A stretch of 11,713 nt of DNA from an uncultured Clostridia bacterium (GTDB taxonomy: Bacteria > Bacillota > Clostridia > UBA1381). The stretch covers positions 1 to 11,713 of the forward strand of contig CAKSJU010000069.1 of NCBI GenBank assembly GCA_934463455.1, given 5' to 3'. The stretch's first letter is position 1. Each line of letters begins with the position of its first letter. Positions 1-5,677 of this stretch are shown piece after piece. Both the position numbers and the translations under genes were made by a program. The notes beneath the pieces are model-generated. The model worked only from the letters and a program-made list of their open reading frames with translations. It searched no databases and was not told the DNA's origin.

Positions 1-110
1 AACTTGTTAAGCAAAACCATAACCAATATAATCACACATGTTACTACAAATATTCCTGCCATTCCCTTTGCCATAATGGGAAGAGTTGAAATCAACGCAC
101 CAAAATTCAT
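1..110 (-). CDS. OadG-like small membrane subunit of a sodium-pump decarboxylase, partial
   Basis: Only the first 36 codons are in the window; the gene continues past position 1. It starts at ATG 110, with GGAG 9 nt upstream. The product opens with a short polar stretch (MNFGALISTLPIMAKGMAG) and then one hydrophobic helix, roughly residues 17-35 (ending VMVLLNK). This is the usual look of gamma subunits (OadG/MmdC type) of Na+-translocating decarboxylases, which are small single-span proteins that hold the complex together. It lies 89 bp downstream of the beta subunit gene on the same strand, which supports the call. What I see is a start, an SD and one membrane helix; the subunit name is inferred from context and helix style. 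Another small membrane protein is possible. Confidence 0.6.
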   Translation of the reverse strand, partial: MNFGALISTLPIMAKGMAGIFVVTCVIILVMVLLNK

Positions 111-199
111 AATATTATTCTCCATTCTGTAATTTTTTAGCCGATAATAAAATTTAAATTTTACAACCTGCCGTTAATTTTTGCCCGGTTGTTATCAAA

Positions 200-1327
200 C
201 TAACCCAGCATATTAAGTATAATACCGCCCGCAATAACCGACGCTATCTGTCCCGATACATTTACTCCTATTGAGTGCATAAGCAGGAAGTTCTGACTAT
301 CCTCTTTTAATCCCATCTTATGAACAACACGTGCCGACATCGGGAAAGCGGATATACCTGCCGCCCCTATCATAGGATTGATTTTTTTGCCGTCTTTTAA
401 GAATAAATTCAAAATTTTTGCGAACACTACCCCGCCGGCAGTATCAAATATAAATGCAACCAATCCCAAAGCTATTATCATAAGCGTTTCCTTTGTCAAG
501 AACATATCCGCCTGCATTTTTGTTGCAATTGTTATTCCCAAAAATAAAGTTATAAGATTTGCCAATACCTTTTGAGCCGTTTCCGAAAGCGAATCAAGCA
601 CTCCGCATTCACGGACAAGATTTCCGAACATCAAAAATCCTATCAGAGCAACACTTCGCGGAGATACAATACCGGTAACCGCGGTAATAATTATAGGGAA
701 CAAAATTTTAGTCGTTTTGGATACACTTTTTTGTTCATAAGGCATTCTGATAAGACGTTCTTTTTTTGTTGTCAGAGCTTTTATAACCGGCGGCTGAATA
801 AGCGGAACAAGAGCCATGTAGGAATAAGCCGCAACCATAATTGCTCCGATGTATTTTGAATTGAAATAGTTTGCCACAAATATCGAAGTAGGACCGTCCG
901 CCGCTCCGATTATAGCAATGGAAGCCGCGTCTTTTATGTCAAATCCGAACATTGATGCCATGCTCAAAGTAAAGAATATACCGAATTGTGCCGCTGCTCC
1001 GAAAATCATGAGCTTCGGATTGGACAAAAGCGGTCCGAAATCAATCATTGCGCCTATGCCGACAAACAGCAAAAGCGGAAACAGTTCGTTTGCAATTCCG
1101 GCATTGAACAGAACATCTATTACTCCGACCTCCGCAACACCGTCGTATATTTGCGTTACCGCTCCCGAAAGCGGCAGATTAACCAAAATTGCGCCGAAGC
1201 CCATCGGTAAAAGAAGCGACGGCTCCATATCTTTTTTTATAGCCAGATAAATAAGCAACCCGCCTATAATCCACATAACTCCCTGCTGCCAGGTTATATT
1301 CAGCACATTTGAAAATAAGTCCAACAT
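200..1327 (-). CDS. oadB: Sodium ion-translocating decarboxylase, beta subunit
   Basis: This is a 375-residue polytopic membrane protein of the OadB/GcdB/MmdB family. The beta subunit decarboxylates carboxybiotin delivered by the carrier subunit and couples this to Na+ export across the cytoplasmic membrane. Hydrophobic segments cover most of the chain. The family signature GAADGPTSIF is at residues 141-150; its Asp144 corresponds to the Asp essential for Na+ binding in known OadB. A C-terminal Asn/Ser-containing motif (VNVSGQIAS, about 355-363) matches the second Na+-site region. Length is normal for the family. I chose ATG 1327 because GGAG lies 8 nt upstream. An in-frame ATG at 1360 would add 11 residues (MPMQGGGMEII), but these lie in a repeated leader sequence and look non-native. 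The catalytic alpha subunit and the biotin carrier are not in the window, so the substrate (oxaloacetate, methylmalonyl-CoA or glutaconyl-CoA) is open. Expression is probably set by the riboswitch at 1655-1750. Confidence 0.9.
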   Translation of the reverse strand: MLDLFSNVLNITWQQGVMWIIGGLLIYLAIKKDMEPSLLLPMGFGAILVNLPLSGAVTQIYDGVAEVGVIDVLFNAGIANELFPLLLFVGIGAMIDFGPLLSNPKLMIFGAAAQFGIFFTLSMASMFGFDIKDAASIAIIGAADGPTSIFVANYFNSKYIGAIMVAAYSYMALVPLIQPPVIKALTTKKERLIRMPYEQKSVSKTTKILFPIIITAVTGIVSPRSVALIGFLMFGNLVRECGVLDSLSETAQKVLANLITLFLGITIATKMQADMFLTKETLMIIALGLVAFIFDTAGGVVFAKILNLFLKDGKKINPMIGAAGISAFPMSARVVHKMGLKEDSQNFLLMHSIGVNVSGQIASVIAGGIILNMLG

Positions 1328-1329
1328 AA

Positions 1330-1406
1330 TAATCTCCATTCCGCCGCCCTGCATCGGCATCTTATAGTAATTGGAACCTCTTATCGCAGGGGAAGGAATG
1401 ATAAGA
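1330..1406 (-). repeat. Leader repeat, copy 1 (77 bp)
   Basis: This is a near-exact match to 1508-1585 in the same orientation, differing by one substitution (G1374 versus A1552) and a one-base insertion in copy 2 (A1564). On the minus strand it contains a CTTATC/GATAAG inverted pair (1380-1405) and ends with the GGAG that serves as the oadB SD, so the oadB translation start is part of or abuts the repeat. The extra ATG at 1360 comes from the repeat. Confidence 0.9.
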
Positions 1407-1415
1407 GATTATTAC

Positions 1416-1464
1416 GCCCATGTGCGTTTCTGAAGGCAACGCCTTTAGAAAATTTCGCACGGGC
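1416..1464. repeat. Long imperfect hairpin in the oadB leader
   Basis: The outer arms GCCC/GGGC lead, after an AT bulge, to GTGCG/CGCAC. After a further small bulge the stem continues as TTTCT/AGAAA and AAGGC/GCCTT around a GTT loop (orientation as on the minus strand). No T-run follows on either strand, so it does not look like a terminator. It sits between the two leader repeats. Confidence 0.75.
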
Positions 1465-1484
1465 ATTTTAATCTTGCCGGAGGC

Positions 1485-1509
1485 TAACGTGAAAGGAACT
1501 TTCGCGTTA
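1485..1509. repeat. 11-bp hairpin next to repeat copy 2
   Basis: The arms TAACGTGAAAG and CTTTCGCGTTA form 11 positions with a single mismatch around a GAA loop. The hairpin abuts the edge of repeat copy 2 at 1508. With the hairpin at 1416-1464 it fills most of the 101-bp spacer. Confidence 0.75.
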
Positions 1510-1585
1510 ATCTCCATTCCGCCGCCCTGCATCGGCATCTTATAGTAATTGAAACCTCTTATCAGCAGGGGAAGGAATGATAAGA
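1508..1585 (-). repeat. Leader repeat, copy 2 (78 bp)
   Basis: This is the second copy of 1330-1406, offset by 178 bp. It lies just downstream, in the direction of transcription, of the riboswitch terminator. On the minus strand it carries the same CTTATC/GATAAG pair and the same ATG-rich segment that reads MPMQGGGMEI. Confidence 0.9.
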
Positions 1586-1616
1586 TTTCATATAATATCG
1601 TATCATAATTTGTTAT

Positions 1617-1665
1617 AAAAAAAAGAAAAAGACTCCTATCAAGAAAAAATCCCGATAAAAGTCTT
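1617..1665 (-). terminator. Riboswitch expression-platform terminator
   Basis: On the minus strand the arm AAGACT (1665-1660) pairs with AGTCTT (1634-1629), supported by ATC/GAT inside, and is followed by an almost pure T-tract (1628-1617). The 5' arm overlaps the 3' strand of aptamer helix P1 (1655-1661), so helix and terminator exclude each other. It lies about 290 nt before oadB. It may also end transcripts arriving from galE and the HD gene. Confidence 0.85.
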
Positions 1666-1750
1666 GCCTTTTAATTCTCAAGCGGGCAGGAAAACTGCCG
1701 TGTATTGACGCCGGAGATACGAATTTCTTCGCAAGCTACTCCCTTTTATA
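1655..1750 (-). ncRNA. yybP-ykoY family (Mn2+) riboswitch
   Basis: Read on the minus strand, the leader begins TATAAAAGGGAGTAGC. This resembles the conserved 5' strand of the yybP-ykoY aptamer (AAAGGGGAGUAGC-like). It goes on through a GCGAA/TTCGT hairpin, a CGTCAATACAC segment, a GGCAG/CTGCC hairpin and GGCAAGACTTTTATC, which resembles the conserved 3' strand. P1 forms as ATAAAAG (1749-1743) with CTTTTAT (1661-1655), a perfect 7-bp match. The 3' strand of P1 is also the 5' arm of the terminator at 1617-1665. In known members Mn2+ binding stabilises the aptamer and prevents termination, so metal should switch the downstream genes on. The match is from memory of the consensus, not a covariance-model search. 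The target genes, decarboxylase membrane subunits, are unusual for this family. Confidence 0.8.
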
Positions 1751-1777
1751 AATATATTATAATACTATATTATGTTA

Positions 1778-1806
1778 ATTATACATAATATTACACATAA
1801 TGTCAA
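1778..1806 (-). promoter_or_regulatory. Consensus sigma-A promoter for the riboswitch-oadB unit
   Basis: On the minus strand TTGACA (1806-1801), a 17-bp spacer and TATAAT (1783-1778) match the consensus exactly. Transcription should start near 1771, about 20 nt before the aptamer, giving a leader of about 445 nt to oadB. The -35 box lies 8 bp past the stop codon of the HD-domain gene. Confidence 0.9.
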
Positions 1807-1813
1807 TATCTTT

Positions 1814-2299
1814 TTAAAAATTTATTTTATTTCTTTTGCTGCGGTGAAATGTTTCATATACGGCGCACATTTTATCCGCCACACACAAAATAATGCTTTC
1901 CCTATAGCGCGGCATCGTAAAATTAAGCGGAAACATGTGCGCGGAAATCATATTTTTTTCAATTTCACCTATTTTAAAATCTCTTTCGGCATTTTTAAGC
2001 GCACATCTTGCGTGCGTAAAACCATGAAGTCCGCGTTCAGAGTCGGGTATGTGCCAGTCATACAAAAAGTAATCATGCAAAAGTGCTCCTCTTACAAGTG
2101 CGCGTCTGTCGGCACGGATTTTTAAAGTTCCCGCAATAAACAGACAAAACAGTGCCACCAATACTGAATGGTCATAAACGCTGAAAACGCCATGCTGAAT
2201 ATATTCTTTTTCGGATTTCATACCCTCGGACATAAGAATGTCATCCCCATGGTCTCTTACCGCTCTTTTGTACTTCGTTAAGCTGAATATCTTACTCAT
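1814..2299 (-). CDS. HD-domain phosphohydrolase-like protein
   Basis: This 161-residue cytoplasmic protein carries an HD-superfamily metal-site pattern: His44 (VYDHS), the His75-Asp76 doublet (LLHDYF), further His at 92, 97 and 121, and Asp142 (VADKM). HD proteins are metal-dependent phosphohydrolases acting on nucleotides or other phosphate esters; the substrate here cannot be read. Length is typical of stand-alone HD domains in Clostridia. ATG 2299 is chosen over the in-frame TTG at 2305. It lies 6 bp past the galE stop and has no good SD of its own, which suggests translation coupled to galE. Shared transcription with galE hints at a link to sugar-nucleotide or envelope metabolism, but HD proteins sit in many contexts. 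Confidence 0.8.
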   Translation of the reverse strand: MSKIFSLTKYKRAVRDHGDDILMSEGMKSEKEYIQHGVFSVYDHSVLVALFCLFIAGTLKIRADRRALVRGALLHDYFLYDWHIPDSERGLHGFTHARCALKNAERDFKIGEIEKNMISAHMFPLNFTMPRYRESIILCVADKMCAVYETFHRSKRNKINF

Positions 2300-2305
2300 A
2301 GGCAA

Positions 2306-3319
2306 TCAATCGGCAAAGCCGTTCGGATGAGTGCTCTGCCATCTCCAGCTGTCTTCGCACATTTCCCCAATCTGACGTTTTGCTTCCCAATCGAGTTCTT
2401 TTTTTGCCTTTGACGCATCGGCATAGCAAATTGCAATGTCTCCCGGTCTGCGTGCTTCGATTTTATACTCCAGCTTCTTTCCGCATGCCTTTTCAAAAGC
2501 ATGAATTATATCCAAAACCGAATATCCGTTGCCTGTTCCGAGATTATATATATGTACTCCCCGGTCTCCGCATTTATGCTCAATTGCTTTAACGTGACCG
2601 ATTGCCAAATCAACAACATGAATATAATCGCGGACACCTGTTCCGTCCGGAGTATCATAGTCGTTTCCGAAAACATGAACATATTCAAGCTTTCCTACAG
2701 CAACCTGAGCAACATAAGGAAGCAGGTTATTCGGAATGCCTTTCGGGTCTTCTCCCATTTTTCCGCTTTTATGCGCACCTATTGGATTGAAATATCTCAA
2801 AAGTGTTATTGACCATCTGTTATCCGATTTGAAAACATCGGTTAAAATATTTTCTATCATGAGCTTTGTAGAACCGTACGGGTTAGTTGTCGAAAGCGGA
2901 AAATCTTCCTTTATGGGCACGGTTTTCGGAGTTCCGTAAACCGTTGCCGATGATGAAAATACCAAATTGAAAACATTATGTTTTCTCATAATATCCACCA
3001 AATTCAATGTACCGGTTATATTATTATGATAATATTCAATCGGCTTTTGACACGATTCTCCCACAGCCTTAAGGCCGGCAAAATGTATTACGGCGTCAAA
3101 TTCATTTTCTTCAAAGCATTTTTCAGTATTCTCATAGTCAAGTAAATCCACCTTATAAAATTTAGGTCTGACATTTGTAATTTCTTCAACAGCATCCAGC
3201 GATTTCTCACATGAGTTAGACAAATTGTCAAGAACTACAACCTCATGACCCGCATTTATAAGCTCAACGCAGGTATGACTTCCGATATATCCGCTGCCTC
3301 CGGTTACCAAAACTTTCAT
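2306..3319 (-). CDS. galE: UDP-glucose 4-epimerase
   Basis: This 337-residue extended short-chain dehydrogenase interconverts UDP-glucose and UDP-galactose (Leloir pathway; sugar-nucleotide supply for cell-surface polysaccharides). The NAD-binding GxxGxxG motif is TGGSGYIGSH at residues 6-15. The active site shows the SSSATVYG block (122-129) and the YxxxK pair Tyr148/Lys152. The C-terminal part holds the substrate-binding RRPGD motif (290-294). Length and residue spacing match canonical GalE. Start ATG 3319 is preceded by AAAGGGCTGTG about 8 nt upstream, a weak SD of a kind seen before two other genes in this window. No galK or galT is nearby, so a role in making UDP-galactose for surface glycans is as likely as galactose catabolism. 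It is transcribed from the promoter at 3402-3430. Confidence 0.96.
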   Translation of the reverse strand: MKVLVTGGSGYIGSHTCVELINAGHEVVVLDNLSNSCEKSLDAVEEITNVRPKFYKVDLLDYENTEKCFEENEFDAVIHFAGLKAVGESCQKPIEYYHNNITGTLNLVDIMRKHNVFNLVFSSSATVYGTPKTVPIKEDFPLSTTNPYGSTKLMIENILTDVFKSDNRWSITLLRYFNPIGAHKSGKMGEDPKGIPNNLLPYVAQVAVGKLEYVHVFGNDYDTPDGTGVRDYIHVVDLAIGHVKAIEHKCGDRGVHIYNLGTGNGYSVLDIIHAFEKACGKKLEYKIEARRPGDIAICYADASKAKKELDWEAKRQIGEMCEDSWRWQSTHPNGFAD

Positions 3320-3401
3320 ATTTTTTCACAGCCCTTTCATCATAATTTCTTTTTCGTTAATAATCTATAATTTATTAATCACAAATTTGTTTATATCTAA
3401 T

Positions 3402-3430
3402 AGTATAAACCATTTCCGAAAAAATTTCAA
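3402..3430 (-). promoter_or_regulatory. galE promoter
   Basis: On the minus strand TTGAAA (3430-3425), a 17-bp spacer and TATACT (3407-3402). The expected start is near 3395, giving a leader of about 75 nt. The -35 box lies in the left arm of the palindrome at 3422-3447. Confidence 0.8.
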
Positions 3431-3447
3431 TATTTTTATTGAAATTT
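3422..3447. promoter_or_regulatory. 26-bp palindrome holding both divergent -35 boxes
   Basis: The arms AAATTTCAATA (3422-3432) and TATTGAAATTT (3437-3447) are perfect 11-bp inverted repeats around TTTT. Each arm carries TTGAAA, the -35 box of one of the two divergent promoters (galE to the left, PHP gene to the right). No transcript runs into it from either side, so a terminator role is unlikely. It could be an operator for a dimeric repressor, or simply two symmetric -35 boxes in an AT-rich context. Confidence 0.7.
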
Positions 3448-3467
3448 AAAAAAGTTTGTGTTATAAT
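3439..3467 (+). promoter_or_regulatory. Promoter of the PHP-domain gene
   Basis: TTGAAA (3439-3444), a 17-bp spacer and TATAAT (3462-3467). The expected start is near 3474, so the mRNA would begin almost at the SD (AAGGAG, 3476-3481), giving a very short leader. Confidence 0.85.
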
Positions 3468-3490
3468 ATAAAAGTAAGGAGTGATAGAGA

Positions 3491-4141
3491 TTGAAAATGG
3501 TTGATTTGCATAATCACACATTTTACAGCTATGACTCTTCTTCCACGCCTCGAGAAGTCGTGGAAAATGCCATGGCAAACGGAATTGACGTTGTCGGCAT
3601 TACAGACCATCAATTTTCCGTTCGTGAAAAGCTGTATGATTACATAAAGGATATTAATTCACTTAAAGAAGAATTTTCCGATAGAATACAGGTTCTTTGC
3701 GGACTGGAAATAGGCACGCGTCCCATGCCCGATGATTTTTTTGCAAGCTGTTCGGACAAACTGGATTATTGTTTATTCGAATGTCTTGATTCTGAAAAAG
3801 CAGTGGATTTTTACGAGTTTATGGTATGGCGGAATTTATTTTCCTGCCCTGTCGGATTTGCTCATACCGATGTGTTTTTGTTATCGGAAAGGTACGGCAT
3901 GGATATATTATCTTATATGCGGGATGCGGATATTTTTTGGGAAATTAATACTTCGGGGAATTATCCTTATTATTATGATTTCCTTACAAATCCAAAAAAA
4001 CGGCAAGCTTTAAAAGAAAGCGGAGTTAAAGTAAGCATAGGCTCCGATACTCATAATATCGCAGACTATGACGCATCCAAAATCAAGCGTGCACATAACT
4101 TAGTAAGCAAACTGGGAATAAACATTGTGTTCGGAAACTAA
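3491..4141 (+). CDS. PHP-domain metal-dependent phosphoesterase
   Basis: This 216-residue protein has the full set of PHP-family metal ligands: His7-x-His9 (DLHNHT), Asp39/His40 (GITDH), Glu73 (GLEIG), His125 and Asp127 (FAHTD) and Asp186/His188 (GSDTH). PHP domains are trinuclear metal phosphoesterases. Stand-alone members include histidinol-phosphatase-like enzymes and nucleoside 3',5'-bisphosphate phosphatases; the substrate here is not readable. Length fits a single-domain PHP protein. The start is taken as TTG 3491, which lies 9 nt from the AAGGAG SD; the ATG at 3497 would be 15 nt away. It is divergent from galE and shares its control region. It appears monocistronic, with no clear terminator until 4508-4566. 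Confidence 0.88.
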   Translation: MKMVDLHNHTFYSYDSSSTPREVVENAMANGIDVVGITDHQFSVREKLYDYIKDINSLKEEFSDRIQVLCGLEIGTRPMPDDFFASCSDKLDYCLFECLDSEKAVDFYEFMVWRNLFSCPVGFAHTDVFLLSERYGMDILSYMRDADIFWEINTSGNYPYYYDFLTNPKKRQALKESGVKVSIGSDTHNIADYDASKIKRAHNLVSKLGINIVFGN

Positions 4142-4142
4142 A

Positions 4143-4493
4143 ATGTTTGTTTTCGGTTGCTTTTATCACATTCACTTAGGGAAGACACCGAGAAATGATG
4201 AAGAAACCTATATTGGTTTTGAAGTGATTTCGTATCGGTGCCGCCGTATTGCGGATATGATGTTTTAAATTATCGATACTTTGAAATATGCTTGGAAAGA
4301 TTTTTTTCCGATGAGTATATTCGGAAGTAAAATTTTGAAGAAATTATTCTGATTTATCCGATAGTTTAGGATATTGTTGAAGCAATGCGTCGGTATCGGT
4401 GCGGATGACCGGAGAAATCAATATAGGGGACCGATTTGTTTTGAGGTGTTTTCTCTTTTTTTGGATAAGCAAAATTACTTATTCTTTGAGTAA
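4143..4493 (+). other. Gene-poor stretch; frame interrupted by three stops
   Basis: This covers most of the 471-bp gap between the PHP gene and the next operon. One plus-strand frame starts at ATG 4143, 1 bp after the PHP stop, and runs 41 codons (beginning MFVFGCFYHIHLGK) to TAA 4266. The same frame continues with TGA at 4350 and TAG at 4362 and then stays open for 42 codons to TAA 4491. No SD precedes the ATG, and I recognise no family in any segment. The segments between stops look protein-like by eye, so it may be a decayed gene, but chance is not excluded. The short phrase TATCGGTGC occurs twice (within 4233-4245 and 4391-4402). I see no RNA gene or mobile element here. Confidence 0.25.
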
Positions 4494-4507
4494 TTCCCTA
4501 TAAAATA

Positions 4508-4566
4508 AAAACAGACAATAAAACCGGCATGCAACGATATTGTATGCTGATTATATTGTCTGTTTT
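4508..4566. terminator. Strong bidirectional terminator
   Basis: Perfect 13-bp arms AAAACAGACAATA (4508-4520) and TATTGTCTGTTTT (4554-4566) enclose a second stem, GCATGCAA/TTGTATGC with one mismatch. The A-run at the left end gives a T-run on the minus strand and the right arm ends in TTTT. It lies between convergent units, the PHP gene from the left and the five-gene operon from the right, so it probably stops both. Confidence 0.88.
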
Positions 4567-4612
4567 CGGTTATTCTCTTTCGGTCTGTCATGAAAGATTT
4601 GAACTCATACGG

Positions 4613-5677
4613 CTAAATATTCGTATGAATTGTTTCGCCGCTTTTTGACGACTCAAACGCCGCTTCCATTACCTTCATAACTCTAAGCACCTGTTCAGGC
4701 GTAATTTTCAGAGGAGCCGTACCGTCAAGTGCGTCAATCAATTGCCAATATACCGGATTAAGGTTATCCACAACATCCTCCGGTGCTTTTATTTCAATTG
4801 TTTCAACGCTGTTTTCACTTCGCGGTGCCATAGTCTTTGACGGACCTACCTTATTCTTCTTGATTTCCGCGCCCCAGTTGTCTTCTCTTTCAAGACACCT
4901 TATAAACTTGCCGCACGCGTCCCAGCCGTCTATCTGCAAAGTACCGTCCGTGCCGAGCACATACCATCTCGGATGTGTTATAAAATTGTTTGTGGAAACC
5001 TCTATATGCACTGTAATGCCGTTATCCAGTATCATTGTCATATGGAAATTATCGTCCACGTCCTTATAATGAATACTGTACATTTTACAATAAACTTCCG
5101 TAACCTTTGCATCATACATATACATAATTTGGTCAATCAAATGAACGCCCCAATCAAGCATCATACCGCCGCCTTGATTTGGGTCTGTTCTCCAGCCCTT
5201 GGGAACACCTCTCGAGCCCTCCACTCTTGATTCAATTACATATACATCTCCGATTTTTCCCGACTCTACCACTCTTTTCATTGCGATAAAGTCTTTGTTT
5301 ACTCGTCTGTTCTGATCTATGGCAAACACTTTTCCGGTTTCCTTTGCCACCCGCATAATTTCTTCAAGCTCTTTTGAAGAAACCGTTACCGGTTTTTCGC
5401 AAAGCACATTTTTTCCGCTGCGAAGTGCTTCAATTGCAAAATCCTTATGCAGATGATTAGGTACCGCGATAAGAACAAGGTCAATATCCGGGTCTTTATA
5501 TATCTCTTCCCGGGAAGAATAAACGTAGAGTCCGAGACTTTTTGCATATTCCTGCCTTTCGGGATTAATATCACATATTCCCTTTACATTAATCCTTTCC
5601 AGTTCGTGCGACTGCTTCAAATGATGTGAAGCCATTCCGCCGAAACCGATATATGCCATATTGTATATTCTTTTCAT
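4613..5677 (-). CDS. Gfo/Idh/MocA family NAD(P)-dependent oxidoreductase (operon gene 5)
   Basis: This 354-residue protein has an N-terminal Rossmann domain with the nucleotide loop GFGGMA (11-16) and the family EKP motif at 94-96 (CEKPV), whose Lys95 is the usual catalytic residue. The C-terminal alpha/beta domain contains GGGMMLDWGVHLID (169-182), with Asp175 and His179 in the usual catalytic positions. Such enzymes oxidise or reduce a sugar or cyclitol hydroxyl with NAD(P). Start ATG 5677 shares its A with the TAA of the preceding gene (TAATG), implying translational coupling; GGTGGG lies 4 nt upstream. A GTG at 5689 would add four residues and is less likely. It is the last gene of the operon, 47 bp before the terminator. 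The extended GWRTDP segment and the D-W-G-x-H layout suggest carbohydrate-derived substrates; the exact one is unknown. Confidence 0.92.
   Translation of the reverse strand: MKRIYNMAYIGFGGMASHHLKQSHELERINVKGICDINPERQEYAKSLGLYVYSSREEIYKDPDIDLVLIAVPNHLHKDFAIEALRSGKNVLCEKPVTVSSKELEEIMRVAKETGKVFAIDQNRRVNKDFIAMKRVVESGKIGDVYVIESRVEGSRGVPKGWRTDPNQGGGMMLDWGVHLIDQIMYMYDAKVTEVYCKMYSIHYKDVDDNFHMTMILDNGITVHIEVSTNNFITHPRWYVLGTDGTLQIDGWDACGKFIRCLEREDNWGAEIKKNKVGPSKTMAPRSENSVETIEIKAPEDVVDNLNPVYWQLIDALDGTAPLKITPEQVLRVMKVMEAAFESSKSGETIHTNI

Larger units (their letters stand above)
1362..1538 (-). other. 58-codon ORF across the repeat spacer; doubtful gene or leader peptide
   Basis: An ATG at 1538 in repeat copy 2 opens a 58-codon frame. 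It reads through the hairpin-rich spacer into copy 1 and stops with TAA 1 nt before the in-frame upstream ATG (1360) of oadB. The product starts MPMQGGGMEINAKVPF and shows no domain, signal or membrane segment I recognise. SD support is poor: GGCGG lies just before an internal ATG at 1517, and only a distant GAGG precedes the first ATG. Much of the frame is made of inverted-repeat sequence, so it may be open by chance. A short leader peptide that affects oadB translation is possible but unproven. Confidence 0.2.

Noticed and set aside
1328..1360. Extended N-terminus of the beta subunit (MPMQGGGMEII)
   Set aside because: It is encoded by the repeated leader sequence, and the internal ATG at 1327 has a well-placed GGAG, so the shorter protein is preferred.
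1416..1509. Integron attC-like or terminator reading of the spacer hairpins
   Set aside because: The core-site consensus does not fit, there is no integrase or cassette context, and no T-run follows either hairpin.
1772..2125. Plus-strand open frame of 117 codons
   Set aside because: It is antisense to the HD-domain gene, has no SD or recognisable family, and overlaps the consensus promoter at 1778-1806.
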